Source: an uncultured Vampirovibrio sp. (GTDB lineage Bacteria > Cyanobacteriota > Vampirovibrionia > Gastranaerophilales > Gastranaerophilaceae). From it: a stretch of 64,000 bases of DNA. A model generated the notes under the pieces. The model did no database searches, had not been told where the DNA came from, and worked only from the letters and a program-made list of their open reading frames with translations. Shown one piece after another: positions 44,032-52,955 of the stretch (the first letter of the stretch is position 1; the number at the start of each line of letters is the position of its first letter). The translations under genes were made by a program, and so were the position numbers. The stretch covers positions 62,001 to 126,000 of the forward strand of contig CAJTLG010000003.1 in assembly GCA_910577395.1 (NCBI GenBank). The letters run 5' to 3'.

Positions 44032-45384
44032 ATGAGTTTGTTAAAATTATTAAGTAAAAGATTGCCCAGGTGTCTAATGACCACCCCGACCCATGGGCAA
44101 AAAGCACCGTTTTTGGGAAATTTGAACAATTTTTACAAGTGGGATTATTCTGAAATTGAAGGTTTTGATAATCTCCTTAACCCCACAGGCGCCATTCTTA
44201 TAGCAGAGGGTAAAGCATCAGATATTTACGATACAAAAAAAACCTTCTTTTTAACTCAGGGTTCTACAACGGGTATTTTAGCAATTGCAAAAGCTGTATT
44301 AAGGCCCGGGGATAAGGTTCTTGCTGCAAGAAACTGTCATAAATCTGTATTTTCAGCCCTTGTGGTTTCAGGTGCTTCTGTTGATTGGTTTATGCCGGAT
44401 ACAAAATCTGATATGGCACAAAAGTGGGGCATTATGGGCCCTGTTGACCCTAAAGAACTTCAGGATACTCTTAAATTAAACAGCTATAAAGCCTTCATTA
44501 TGACAAGCCCCACATATGAAGGCATCTCAAGCAATATAGAGGAAATTTCCCGCATATGTAAAAGTTACGGCGTACTTTTAATTGTAGATGAAGCGCACGG
44601 TGCACTTTACAATTTTTCTGATTTTTTTCCAAAAACCGCTATTCAATCCGGGGCAGATTTTAGTGTAAATTCTTTGCATAAAAATGCAGGTGCACTTAAT
44701 CAGTGTGCCCTTTTACATGTTTCAAAGGATTGCCCATATGATTGGCGTGAAATCCAAAATGCTATAAATCTTTTCCATACATCAAGCCCCTCATATCCCC
44801 TCTTGGCAAATATTGAGGCGTGCATCGGGTTTTTAACATCTAAAAAAGGTACAAAAGCAATTGATGACCTTGTTATAAATATTTTAAAATTCCAAAAAGC
44901 ATTGAAAGAAGAAGGATTTGAATTTTTAAATGAAGAATGTGCAGATGTTACAAAAATGCTTTTAAGGTTTGAAGGTGCAGATTGCGCTAAGCTTTCGGAT
45001 ATTTTATTTGATGAATATAATATTGAAGATGAGATTTCAAGTAAATTTTCCTGCCTGTATCTGACAGGTACTGGTACAACGGCTGCTAAACTTGACAAAT
45101 TAAAATCTGCCCTTATAGATATAAAGAATAAGAAATTTAATAAAATTAAACTTGATAATGAAACGTTTCCTGAATTTCAACCGTACCCCCTTGTAAAGTT
45201 GCAGCCATATGAAGCTTTTAACAGGGAATATGATTTTATATCAAAAGAAAATGCAGAGCTTTGTATTTCATCAGAAATGATAATACCATATCCGCCCGGT
45301 ATCGGTGTATTATACCCGGGTGAAGCTATACAAAAGGAACATCTTAAATTTTTAAACGATAACGTAGGGATTATAAAATCATGA
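44032..45384 (+). CDS. Orn/Lys/Arg decarboxylase family protein (short, fold-type I)
   Basis: 450 residues. TPTHGQKAPFL, FFLTQGSTTGILAI, RNCHKSVFSAL, SPTYEGI, VDEAHGAL and the PLP lysine in NSLHKNAGALNQ define the family; the C-terminal wing ends IIPYPPGIGVLYPGE. It probably makes a polyamine precursor from arginine, lysine or ornithine. ATG 44032 has AAGG directly adjacent; TTG 44038 with AAGG 6 nt upstream is an equal candidate. Its end overlaps deoB (ATGA). Confidence 0.88.
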   Translation: MSLLKLLSKRLPRCLMTTPTHGQKAPFLGNLNNFYKWDYSEIEGFDNLLNPTGAILIAEGKASDIYDTKKTFFLTQGSTTGILAIAKAVLRPGDKVLAARNCHKSVFSALVVSGASVDWFMPDTKSDMAQKWGIMGPVDPKELQDTLKLNSYKAFIMTSPTYEGISSNIEEISRICKSYGVLLIVDEAHGALYNFSDFFPKTAIQSGADFSVNSLHKNAGALNQCALLHVSKDCPYDWREIQNAINLFHTSSPSYPLLANIEACIGFLTSKKGTKAIDDLVINILKFQKALKEEGFEFLNEECADVTKMLLRFEGADCAKLSDILFDEYNIEDEISSKFSCLYLTGTGTTAAKLDKLKSALIDIKNKKFNKIKLDNETFPEFQPYPLVKLQPYEAFNREYDFISKENAELCISSEMIIPYPPGIGVLYPGEAIQKEHLKFLNDNVGIIKS

Positions 45385-46511
45385 AAAAACGTGTAATAGT
45401 TGTTGTTATAGATTCTATGGGAATTGGCGCTCTTGAAGATGCTGAGGATTACGGTGACTCACTTGAATGCAATACTCTTTGCAATCTTGCACGTGAAAAC
45501 GGCGGTATCAATGTGCCAAACCTTGAACATATGGGTCTTGGAAATATCCGCCCTGTTGAAGGGGTAAAAGAGGTTAATAATCCTATTGCTCAATATGGCA
45601 TTATGAAAATGAAATCAAAAGGTAAAGATACAACAACAGGGCACTGGGAAATAGCAGGCCTTGTGCTTGATAAACCGTTTAGAACATATAAAGAATTTCC
45701 CGCTGAACTTATAAATAAATTTATAGAAGAAACAGGCTGTAAAGGCATTATTGGTAATATCCCGGCTTCCGGCACAAAGATTATTGAACAGTATCATAAT
45801 GAACATATTGAAACAAAGTTTCCGATAATATATACAAGTGCTGATAGTGTTTTCCAAATTGCAGTTGATATAGATGTTATACCGCTTGAAACGCTATACG
45901 AGTGGTGCAAAATTGCCCGTGAGCTATTAGATGAAGGTGACTATAGGGTTTCTCGCGTTATTGCAAGACCGTATCATATAGAAAATGGAAAACCTGTACG
46001 TATAGGGAAATTTAGACATGATTATTCCGTTCCGCCGTCCTCTGATACTGTTTTAAATATTTTAGAAAAAAATAGCAAAACAGTATACGGTATAGGTAAA
46101 ATCAAGGATATATTTGTAGGCTCGGGCATCACAAAGGCAACCCCGACAGGCTCAAATGCGGAAGGATTGCAAGTTACCCTTGATGCTATCAAAAATGATG
46201 ATTCTGATTTAATTTTTACAAACCTTGTGGATACAGATATGCTATTTGGCCACAGGCGCGATGTTAAAGGGTATGCAGGTGCAATTGAAAATATAGATAA
46301 GGCACTTAACGATATTCTTCCTGCTCTTTTGGATAATGATATGCTGATAATAACAGCAGACCACGGCTGTGACCCCACATACAAAGGCTCTGACCACACC
46401 AGAGAAATGGTGCCGCTTTTGATATACGGTAAAAAAATTGCGCCTGAAAACCTCGGTATAAAGGATAGCTATACATATGTTGCCGACAGAATAAAAGACT
46501 GGCTTTTATAA
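45381..46511 (+). CDS. deoB: Phosphopentomutase
   Basis: 376 residues. Alkaline-phosphatase-superfamily metal motifs VVVIDSMGIGAL, KGKDTTTGHWEIAG, FTNLVDTDMLFGHRRDV and ADHGCDPTYKGSDHTRE identify DeoB, which interconverts ribose 1- and 5-phosphates. With NupC and Upp it supports nucleoside salvage. It overlaps the decarboxylase gene by 4 bp. Confidence 0.96.
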   Translation: MKKRVIVVVIDSMGIGALEDAEDYGDSLECNTLCNLARENGGINVPNLEHMGLGNIRPVEGVKEVNNPIAQYGIMKMKSKGKDTTTGHWEIAGLVLDKPFRTYKEFPAELINKFIEETGCKGIIGNIPASGTKIIEQYHNEHIETKFPIIYTSADSVFQIAVDIDVIPLETLYEWCKIARELLDEGDYRVSRVIARPYHIENGKPVRIGKFRHDYSVPPSSDTVLNILEKNSKTVYGIGKIKDIFVGSGITKATPTGSNAEGLQVTLDAIKNDDSDLIFTNLVDTDMLFGHRRDVKGYAGAIENIDKALNDILPALLDNDMLIITADHGCDPTYKGSDHTREMVPLLIYGKKIAPENLGIKDSYTYVADRIKDWLL

Positions 46512-46531
46512 ATAAACTAAAGAGGTTTTAT

Positions 46532-47608
46532 ATGACCGGCTTTAATCCGCTTCAAATAATTACAAGAATTGCAAACACCGTTGTGTCAAGCACGGCAATT
46601 CAAAACGGCACCTCACAAGGTGCTCAAAATGCGCAAAATTCAAACCTTGGTACCGGCTTTAATTCTGTTGCACAAAATCTGCAATCACAAAACCTGTCTA
46701 ATGCACCTATGTTTTTTAAATCCACCCCTATGGTTTTAAGTCTTGCCTCTGAAATGAAACTTACAACCATTGAAATAGAACAAAAGGCAAACTATGCCAA
46801 AGATTTATTAAATATTCCAAGAGATTTTACCGACCTTATAAATCAAATCACATCATCCTCCGGGGTAAATTCTGCCGGTTCCCTCAATCAACAGCTTTTA
46901 TCAAGATTAACAGACCTTCTTCAAAACGGCAAAATAAGCCTATCTTCTCTATCTTCTTTGCTTGAAGGGAACTCTAAAGAGGCAATGCAAAAGCTTATGA
47001 TGACGATTGCAAATGTTGCAAAACATGGTGCAAATGATGTTTCTGCGCTGAAAGAATTAATGAACCTTTTTGCCTCATCCACAGCCTTTGCAACAGGTCC
47101 CGAGGCATTGAAAACACTTATGCTCTTATATCTTCCGTGGTTGCCGCTATCAAGCAGGCATGAGGATAATCTTGATTTTACAATTGATATTTTTGATAAA
47201 ATTGAAGGCCCTGACCCTGAAAGCGAAGAGGCGGTTGAAACAGTTAAAATTCTTATTGAAACAAAGAATTTCGCTAATATTACTGTTACACTTGAAAGCA
47301 ATCCTCTCGGCCAAATTGATGTAAGCGTTGTTGCAGGAAATGATTTTCCGCACAAAATGGTTATGGCCCTTATAAAGGAAGAGGCCTCTATGAACAATAT
47401 AAAATCAAATATTTCATCGGGTGCCTCAAAAAATGCTGATTTAAAAGAACAAAGAAATGAAACAGAATATTCTAAGAATGTAAAAATAACATCATCAGGT
47501 TCAATCAGCCCGAAATTAATGCATATGGCACAAAGTTTAATAAAAATTATAATTCAGGTTGACTATCAAAAAACTATCAGTATAAATAATAATGAGTGTT
47601 CTGAATAA
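46532..47608 (+). CDS. Hypothetical protein, possible flagellar hook-length control (FliK-like)
   Basis: 358 residues. A Gln/Asn/Ser-rich N-terminal half (about 1-60) and a more ordered C-terminal part with VKILIETKNFANITVTLESNPLGQIDVSV (given as TVTLESNPLGQIDVSV) recall the FliK C-terminal core (strand-rich, LxP.GLG-like). It precedes the rod/hook genes on the same strand. The evidence is organisation and context, not a clear motif. AAAGAGG lies before the ATG. Confidence 0.5.
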   Translation: MTGFNPLQIITRIANTVVSSTAIQNGTSQGAQNAQNSNLGTGFNSVAQNLQSQNLSNAPMFFKSTPMVLSLASEMKLTTIEIEQKANYAKDLLNIPRDFTDLINQITSSSGVNSAGSLNQQLLSRLTDLLQNGKISLSSLSSLLEGNSKEAMQKLMMTIANVAKHGANDVSALKELMNLFASSTAFATGPEALKTLMLLYLPWLPLSSRHEDNLDFTIDIFDKIEGPDPESEEAVETVKILIETKNFANITVTLESNPLGQIDVSVVAGNDFPHKMVMALIKEEASMNNIKSNISSGASKNADLKEQRNETEYSKNVKITSSGSISPKLMHMAQSLIKIIIQVDYQKTISINNNECSE

Positions 47609-47736
47609 CTAATTCATTTAGTGTATTTTTCCTCAGGTTTGCTCAATTTTTAAAATTTTTTGTCGATGTCGCTTGTAAAAAGCTGTCCGTATATAGGGCG
47701 CAATGTGTCCGATAAATCACCAAAAGGATGTAAATT

Positions 47737-48435
47737 ATGAAATTACAAGGGTATTTAAGCCAAAGCCAAAGAGGCCTGAACCAATCTATAGGCGCTATGC
47801 ATATGCAACTAGAGCTTATGGGTATAGCGCAGGCTAATATAAACGGTTTTGATAAAGTAGGATATCAAAGAAAAGACGGTGTTGTATCATCTTTTGCCGA
47901 ATATCTTGGTATCCACGGGCTTTCAACAGCCATTGATGATAAAGTGGGGCGTATTGCAAGAACTGATAAGCCCCTTGATTTTGCTATAGGTGAAAAAGGT
48001 TATTTTCAGCTTTTAACAAATTCCGGCTCTGTTGAACTGTCACGGGACGGGCGTTTTAAAATTAATGAAAAAGGCGAACTTTTGGGGCTTGAAAACCAGA
48101 AGGTATTAACCCAGGGCGGAGCACCTGTTATTTTACCTTTTATGCCCGAAAAATATGAAGATATCCGCGTGGATGATAATGGCAGATTAAGCATTTTCAA
48201 CCCCGCAACAAGAAAAATGGAATATGTTGATACCCTAAGTGTTGTGTCGGCAGACGGAAGTACTGTTATTGAACCCAAGATAAAACAGGGGTGTCTGGAA
48301 TTTTCAAATGTTTCAATGGCGCAAGAATTTCTTGAATTGGTACCGGTAAGGCGTAATTTTGATGCCAACAGGCAACTTTTTATGATGCAAAACAATGCGC
48401 TTTCAAAGGCAATTTCCCAAATAGGTAATTCATAA
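47737..48435 (+). CDS. flgF: Flagellar basal-body rod protein, FlgF/FlgG type
   Basis: 232 residues. The N-terminal helix with GIAQANINGFDKVGYQRKDG, the central VELSRDGRFKINEKGELLG block and the C-terminal VSMAQEFLELVPVRRNFDANRQL are those of FlgF/FlgG/FlgE-like axial proteins. Assignment to FlgF rather than FlgG is from order and divergence. It would form the proximal rod. A CCGATAA (47709-47715) upstream resembles a sigma-28 -10 element. Confidence 0.8.
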   Translation: MKLQGYLSQSQRGLNQSIGAMHMQLELMGIAQANINGFDKVGYQRKDGVVSSFAEYLGIHGLSTAIDDKVGRIARTDKPLDFAIGEKGYFQLLTNSGSVELSRDGRFKINEKGELLGLENQKVLTQGGAPVILPFMPEKYEDIRVDDNGRLSIFNPATRKMEYVDTLSVVSADGSTVIEPKIKQGCLEFSNVSMAQEFLELVPVRRNFDANRQLFMMQNNALSKAISQIGNS

Positions 48436-48457
48436 AAATCGGAGGCATAAAGTTTAA

Positions 48458-49180
48458 ATGACATCAGGTTATAATCTTCAGGGGCTGATAAGAAAAAATA
48501 CAATAAATGCACTGACACAATTTGATAAAATGGGATACTACTCGGAAAATATTGCAAACTGGTCTACAAATGGCTATAAAGCAGTGAGATTTGAAGAGGT
48601 TATGGGTGAAAACGGCTATTCTAAAGCAGTTATAAGAACTGACCATTCCGGTGGCAGTTTGCAAGTTACAAAGGCACCTCTTGATGTGGGTATAGACGGT
48701 CCCGGGTTTATTCCCGTAACATCAGAAGGCGGAGAAATCTATTACACAAGGAATGGTGCATTTTCTCTAGGTAAAGACGGTATATTAAAAAATTCAAATA
48801 ATGATGTGGTTGGTGCAGGTATTCAAATCCCCGCTGATAGTGTAAAAGTTGAAATCAAAGGCAACGGTGATGTGTATACCTACAAAACAATCCCGGGTGA
48901 AGGGGAATTTCAGGGTACAATCCCGCTTGTAATTTTTCAAAACCCTGAGGGCCTTAAAGAAGTTGGCAACAACAGGTGGGAAAAAACTGAAATATCAGGC
49001 GAAGAAACACTTGTAACAGACCATAACAGGATTTGTCAGTATAAGGTTGAACGTTCTAATGTGGATATATTTACCCACGTTAACGATATAATGCGCGTAA
49101 ACGCAAGCCTTCTTGCCTCAACCACCCTTATGAGCGCGGTTGACCAGATGTATGAAAAAGCAATTAATATAAAAGACTAA
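48458..49180 (+). CDS. flgG: Flagellar distal rod protein FlgG-like
   Basis: 240 residues. SENIANWSTNGYKAVRFEEV, LDVGIDGPGFIPVT, IYYTRNGAFSLGKDG and the C-terminal YKVERSNVDIFTHVNDIMRVNA match FlgG/FlgF. The canonical NxANxxTxGY reads NIANWSTNGY. AGGAGGC-like purines precede the ATG at 48458. It follows the first rod gene by 22 bp. Confidence 0.82.
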   Translation: MTSGYNLQGLIRKNTINALTQFDKMGYYSENIANWSTNGYKAVRFEEVMGENGYSKAVIRTDHSGGSLQVTKAPLDVGIDGPGFIPVTSEGGEIYYTRNGAFSLGKDGILKNSNNDVVGAGIQIPADSVKVEIKGNGDVYTYKTIPGEGEFQGTIPLVIFQNPEGLKEVGNNRWEKTEISGEETLVTDHNRICQYKVERSNVDIFTHVNDIMRVNASLLASTTLMSAVDQMYEKAINIKD

Positions 49181-49185
49181 TAATA

Positions 49186-49212
49186 TGTGCAATGCACCCA
49201 CAGGAGCCAAAT
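49186..49212 (+). repeat. Fragment of the GATGA/CAGGAGC repeat family
   Basis: The hairpin GTGC-AAT-GCAC is followed by CCACAGGAGCCAA, matching the 3' end of the repeats at 58386 and 62111. It lies in the flgG-flgB gap. Confidence 0.5.
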
Positions 49213-49234
49213 AACAGTAAAGGATTAAAATAAA

Positions 49235-49579
49235 ATGACTTATTTACCGAAAGACCCGATTGCGAAATCACAAATGTACCTCGATTTGCTGTCAAACAGG
49301 CACGAGGCACTTTCCTGTAACCTTGCAAATATGGATACCCCAAACTATGTAAGGCGCGATATAGAATTTTCGCAGTATTTGAACACCATGGGTCCTCTTG
49401 AAACCGAGCTTAGTCATAAACTTGGCCCTTCAGGTGTTATATCAGCAAAGCAGGAGGCAGTATCCGCTGCCGATGAGCTTGCGATGATGCAGCAAAACTC
49501 TATTTTATATGCGGTGGCCGCAAGACAGATGACAAATACAATAACCGAGATAAAAACTGCAATAAATGTCGGTAAATAA
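49235..49579 (+). CDS. flgB: Flagellar basal-body rod protein FlgB
   Basis: 114 residues. CNLANMDTPNYVRRDIEF is the FlgB N-terminal motif (TPNY in place of TPGY), and the C-terminal helix AVAARQMTNTITEIKTAIN packs with it. AAAGGA lies before the ATG. FlgB is the most proximal rod subunit. Confidence 0.93.
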   Translation: MTYLPKDPIAKSQMYLDLLSNRHEALSCNLANMDTPNYVRRDIEFSQYLNTMGPLETELSHKLGPSGVISAKQEAVSAADELAMMQQNSILYAVAARQMTNTITEIKTAINVGK

Positions 49580-49627
49580 GCATAAGCCGGCGTAATTGGC
49601 ATAATGATAATGAAAGGCAAATAAAAT

Positions 49628-50071
49628 ATGGGAATAATGGATTCATTTGAAATCGGCAGGGGCGGCCTTAATGCTCATTCTAAAAGATTGGAGCTTGCCG
49701 CAAAAAACATAGCAAATATGGATACTCCAAACTATGTAAGAAAAATTGCCGTTTTAAACGCGACCGAGGATATATCTTTTCATGGGCTTTTAAACACTAT
49801 GAAAGAAGACGTTTTCGGTGTCGGCACCATTCCCTACCTTTCAGGAGGGGTAAAATTTTCAGGCCTTGTTGAAGACCCGACGGAGGGAGACAAAATTTAC
49901 CGCCCGGGGCACCCGGATGCTGATGAATACGGATATATAAGGGCATCAAATGTTAATCCTATGACAGAAATCGGAGATGCCGTTCTTGCAAACAGGGCAT
50001 ACGAGGCAAGCCTTAGCGTTTTATCGATTGCAAAAACCATGGCAAACAGAGCCGTTGAAATAGGGAAATAA
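49628..50071 (+). CDS. flgC: Flagellar basal-body rod protein FlgC
   Basis: 147 residues. LELAAKNIANMDTPNYVRK, PGHPDADEYGYIRASNVNPMTE and the C-terminal RAYEASLSVLSIAKTMANRAVEIGK are diagnostic (given in parts of up to 20). It completes the rod set after flgB. No fliE or other export genes follow; two convergent minus-strand orphans start the next block. Confidence 0.95.
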   Translation: MGIMDSFEIGRGGLNAHSKRLELAAKNIANMDTPNYVRKIAVLNATEDISFHGLLNTMKEDVFGVGTIPYLSGGVKFSGLVEDPTEGDKIYRPGHPDADEYGYIRASNVNPMTEIGDAVLANRAYEASLSVLSIAKTMANRAVEIGK

Positions 50072-50078
50072 TTTTTTG

Positions 50079-50570
50079 CTATGCTTTAACAAGTTGTTTG
50101 TCAGTTTTGTTATCATCTTTATGGTCAAATTTATAAACCATTTTGCTTGCAATTAAAGGGGTCAAAATTCTTTTTGCAAATAATGCAGCTATAACCATTG
50201 TAGAAATGGCGCTGAAAGATGCTTTTGCCGCGTTAAACATCTGCGAGTTGTCTTTTATGGATTTAAACAATTTGTTTGTAATGCCATTTTGTATGTTTTC
50301 ATTTGAAACTAAAAACCCGGCACCTATTTGTACTATGGCCGTTGTAATGCCTGATGCTGTATCCATATGAGCGGAAAATTTCTTTTTATCTTCGGGAATT
50401 TTATCATTTGTTAAAGTATTATGCACCCTAAGACCATATGCAAAGACGTCTTTTGCAACACTGGTTAAAAGCAGTGTGCGTGTCAAAAATTTAGGATCAG
50501 AACATTTTTCTATATGGTTAACCATTAATTTTGAATTTGCAATATTTGATAAAACCTTTTGTACTTTCAT
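50079..50570 (-). CDS. Hypothetical membrane-associated protein
   Basis: 163 residues, not recognised. Hydrophobic segments lie at about 82-102 (ITTAIVQIGAGFLV) and 125-145 (FSAISTMVIAALFAKRIL), and the ends are basic. GGAGG lies 6 nt before the ATG, and the start overlaps the stop of the gene upstream (ATGA), so the two are translationally coupled. Confidence 0.7.
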   Translation of the reverse strand: MKVQKVLSNIANSKLMVNHIEKCSDPKFLTRTLLLTSVAKDVFAYGLRVHNTLTNDKIPEDKKKFSAHMDTASGITTAIVQIGAGFLVSNENIQNGITNKLFKSIKDNSQMFNAAKASFSAISTMVIAALFAKRILTPLIASKMVYKFDHKDDNKTDKQLVKA

Positions 50571-51361
50571 TTGTGCCTCCTTATATGGTCAATAAAGGCA
50601 TGAATTGATATATTGTGATTAATCTTTTGGTTTTGTGTTGCAGGTGCAAGACCTGCAGCTTTTTTGTGGGCATTTACATTTTCTTTTTCATAAATTTTAT
50701 CCATAATAACAGGATGCAGTTTATTTTCAAGGGCGCAAAGTATTGGTGTCATTACAATTGCAGCAATAAAACATAACCTGTTTTGAAGGTGAAAAAGGTT
50801 TTTGTGTACATTTTTATATTTGTCGTAGTTTTGTCCTATCAGTTTTCCTGTTTCTTCAGGCATAGTTTTTATAAGGTTTTCAATATTTTCACCGATTTTT
50901 TTTGTAAGGCCTTTATTGTTTAATGAATTTATAATTTTATCGGCACCGTCTTTAATGTCGGTATTATTTTTAACCGTGTCGTTTAAGCTTGAAACAAATT
51001 TGTCTTTAAAAAACTTTTCATTATACAGACGCTTTTCATCGTTATCAAAAACACCTTTATTTGCAGCATTTTCGATTGCTTTTGAACCGAAATATAAAAT
51101 CGGCACTTCAAGTAAAAGCTGAATTACCGCAGCAACCGGGTTTTTAAAAGCGGAATATTCCTTTTTTTCCTTTGGCTCTTTGCTTGAAAGCATTATAACA
51201 GCAGGAACAACAACGGCTTTTCCTAAAAAATCAAATGCAATACTTGCGCCTTCCCCTATGCCGTCCATTTTGGCAAATGTTTTTGCAATTTTTCGTCCTG
51301 CATTAAGGTGACTCTTAAATGCTGTATGGTTTTTTAAACTATTAATGTCGGTAATTTTCAT
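50567..51361 (-). CDS. Hypothetical membrane protein
   Basis: About 264 residues if ATG 51361 is used (MKITDINSLKNHTAFKSHLN); an in-frame ATG at 51400 directly follows the stop of the cassette at 51401-51628. Neither start has a good Shine-Dalgarno. Hydrophobic stretches lie near residues 45-60 (FLGKAVVVPAVIML), 80-95 and 200-220. A helical charged middle (about 115-185) follows. The N-terminal AFK motif loosely resembles the FTGK/FTGR openings of other orphans here. Function unknown. Confidence 0.65.
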   Translation of the reverse strand: MKITDINSLKNHTAFKSHLNAGRKIAKTFAKMDGIGEGASIAFDFLGKAVVVPAVIMLSSKEPKEKKEYSAFKNPVAAVIQLLLEVPILYFGSKAIENAANKGVFDNDEKRLYNEKFFKDKFVSSLNDTVKNNTDIKDGADKIINSLNNKGLTKKIGENIENLIKTMPEETGKLIGQNYDKYKNVHKNLFHLQNRLCFIAAIVMTPILCALENKLHPVIMDKIYEKENVNAHKKAAGLAPATQNQKINHNISIHAFIDHIRRHK

Positions 51362-51400
51362 GGCTATTATAAAAAACCCCTGAAAAATTTTTTTTGCCAT

Positions 51401-51628
51401 TCAAATCCATTTGACACAGCGCACCGAAAAGGCCATAGTATACGGGCAGGAGCTGTCACCGTAACAACCGGTAAAGTTAACTGTACCGTTACCAAAATAC
51501 GGAGAAAAATAACTGCCGGTGCTCATAAGTGTGCCTGACCATATATGGTTCGGGTGGCAGTTGTCAGCCCATCTTGTGCCTACTGCAGAGCCCCTACACT
51601 TGCCGGTCAATAGTTTGCACTGTGTCAA
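51401..51628 (-). pseudogene. Cysteine-rich domain cassette A (CLec/DUF1566-like C-terminal fragment)
   Basis: A frame of about 75 codons with no Shine-Dalgarno and only a TTG. It encodes CKLLTGKCRGSA...WADNCHPNHIWSG...CYGDSSCPYTMAFSVRCVKWI, a fragment with the IWSxT...NxG...SVRCV rhythm of Fib_succ_major/DUF1566-like C-type-lectin-fold domains. It is bounded by an inverted repeat, TTGACACAGCGC (51411-51422) and GCACTGTGTCAA (51617-51628), matching in 11 of 12. No signal peptide or N-terminal domain is present. It could be a gene remnant, a silent cassette or an expressed peptide. Confidence 0.6.
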
Positions 51629-51710
51629 TGTTCGGTAAAAATACGATTTGACAATAAAATTCTTATCAAATGGTTGTCTTAATTATTATCCATTTAAAAT
51701 GGTTTACCGT

Positions 51711-51766
51711 GACGATTTGAATTATCCTTATCTGCCAAAAACCTTGGATTTTGGCACTCTTAAGGA
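51711..51766 (-). ncRNA. Candidate structured RNA motif (copy A)
   Basis: On the minus strand, directly after the gloA stop: P1 UCCUUA (51766-51761), AGAG, P2 UGCCAAAA, an 8-nt loop, P2' UUUUGGCA, GA, P1' UAAGGA (51730-51725), then UUCAAAUCGUC. The copies at 52956 and 62856 keep both helices with different bases. Confidence 0.6.
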
Positions 51767-51767
51767 G

Positions 51768-52163
51768 TTATTTTTGGATTATTTCTATTTCGTTGCCGTC
51801 AGGGTCCTTTACAAAGGCGATTTTTTTAATCTTTTCACTGCCATTATCCGCTTTTAATTTTAATTCATATGGTTCATACAAAAATTCATACCCGAGGCTT
51901 TTTAAATGCTTTGAAAATTCATCCATATTTTCTGTTGCAAAAGCAAAATGACCAAAGCAATTTCCGTTTTCATATCCGTTTTCAGGAATATCAAAATTAT
52001 TTGTAAGTTCTATTTCAGGTGCGCCTTCGTATTCCGCAAGAAAATAAAGCTCGCAATCTTCAAGGGTTTTCTTGTCCTGAATTTTTAAACCTAAAAGATT
52101 TTGATAAAAATCAAGTGACTTTTTAATATCTTTTACTCTAATCATTGAGTGTAGAAATTTCAT
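51768..52163 (-). CDS. gloA: Glyoxalase I / VOC family protein
   Basis: 131 residues. One full VOC unit with the glyoxalase I metal ligands H5 (FLHSMIRV), E in EIELTNN, H in FGHFAF and E in DPDGNEIEII. SLDFYQNLLGL is the family opening. It probably isomerises the methylglyoxal-thiol adduct to a lactoyl-thiol. Related VOC enzymes cannot be fully excluded. It follows the ArsR-type gene after 38 bp on the same strand. Confidence 0.88.
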   Translation of the reverse strand: MKFLHSMIRVKDIKKSLDFYQNLLGLKIQDKKTLEDCELYFLAEYEGAPEIELTNNFDIPENGYENGNCFGHFAFATENMDEFSKHLKSLGYEFLYEPYELKLKADNGSEKIKKIAFVKDPDGNEIEIIQK

Positions 52164-52201
52164 TGTTATCCTCCGTGCTTTAATATTCTAATTGTGGCAT
52201 A

Positions 52202-52495
52202 TTATAGATTATTATTCAGATGAATTATAAAATCCGCAATAGGCTGCATAGATATACTGTAATATACATTTAAGCCCTTTTTACGGTCTTTTACAATGCC
52301 CGCATTGCTTAGTTTTGCAAGGCTTTTTGAAACATGAGGCTGTTCGTATTTTTTTAAAATTGCTGTTATTTCATTTACGCATTTTTCTCCGCCTAACAGT
52401 GTTTCAAGGATTTCAAGCCTTGCGGGGTTTGAAAGAGCCTTAAAAATTTCTGCTTTTCTTTGGTATAAAAAGATTTCCCGTAAATTGGTTTTCAT
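52202..52495 (-). CDS. ArsR family winged-helix regulator
   Basis: 97 residues. IFKALSNPARLEILETLLGG, GEKCVNEITAIL and QPHVSKSLAKLSNAGIVKDRKKGLNVYYSI (given as QPHVSKSLAKLSNAGIV) form the ArsR helix-turn-helix. The single cysteine in GEKCVNE sits where some metal sensors have ELCVCDL, but the second cysteine is missing, so metal sensing is doubtful. It probably controls itself and gloA. Confidence 0.9.
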   Translation of the reverse strand: MKTNLREIFLYQRKAEIFKALSNPARLEILETLLGGEKCVNEITAILKKYEQPHVSKSLAKLSNAGIVKDRKKGLNVYYSISMQPIADFIIHLNNNL

Positions 52496-52514
52496 TACTG
52501 TACCCCCCCAGATT

Positions 52515-52793
52515 TTAAATTATATTCCAACTATGGCATATGATTTGACAAATGTCAACATAATTTTCCAAATCCATTTGACACAGCACAAAGCGCACCG
52601 AAAAGGCAAGAGTGCCGGGGCACTTGCTATCCCCGTAGCAGCCGGTGAAAAGCAAACTGCCATTGTTGAAGTTCGGCGAGTAATATGTATTACTGCTCAC
52701 ATACGTACCTGACCATATATGGTTCGGGTAGCAGTTATCAGCCCAAGCAGGGCTTGTATACCCTGGTGCGGCGCCCTTACACTTGCCGGACAA
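52515..52793 (-). pseudogene. Cysteine-rich domain cassette B (frameshifted relative of A and C)
   Basis: It encodes LSGKCKGAAPG...WADNCYPNHIWSG...CYGDSKCPGTLAFSVRFV. Next to cassette A it carries a 7-bp insertion (TTTGTGC) after GTGCGC that changes RCV* to RFVLCQ and extends the frame 30 codons into the arsR promoter. No Shine-Dalgarno or ATG. The whole element is bounded by a perfect 12-bp inverted repeat, TTTGACACAGCA (52577-52588) and TGCTGTGTCAAA (52836-52847). Confidence 0.6.
52545..52558 (-). promoter_or_regulatory. Palindromic operator candidate upstream of arsR-type gene
   Basis: The perfect palindrome TTGACAAATGTCAA lies 50 bp before the ATG. It includes a -35-like TTGACA and is followed on minus by TATAAT near 52520. 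A second dyad (TTCCAACTATGGCA) lies between them. Confidence 0.5.
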
Positions 52794-52955
52794 GCTGAAG
52801 TGTTTGCAGACTTGTATAATAACTGCTTACGCGTATGCTGTGTCAAAAAAAAGTAAAGTGATTTGGTTTGATAGCATATACGCTTTTCAAACGGTAGCCC
52901 CGATACATTTTTATTTCAAAGTGCAGAGCATTATATCATTACAGAATGACCTTTA

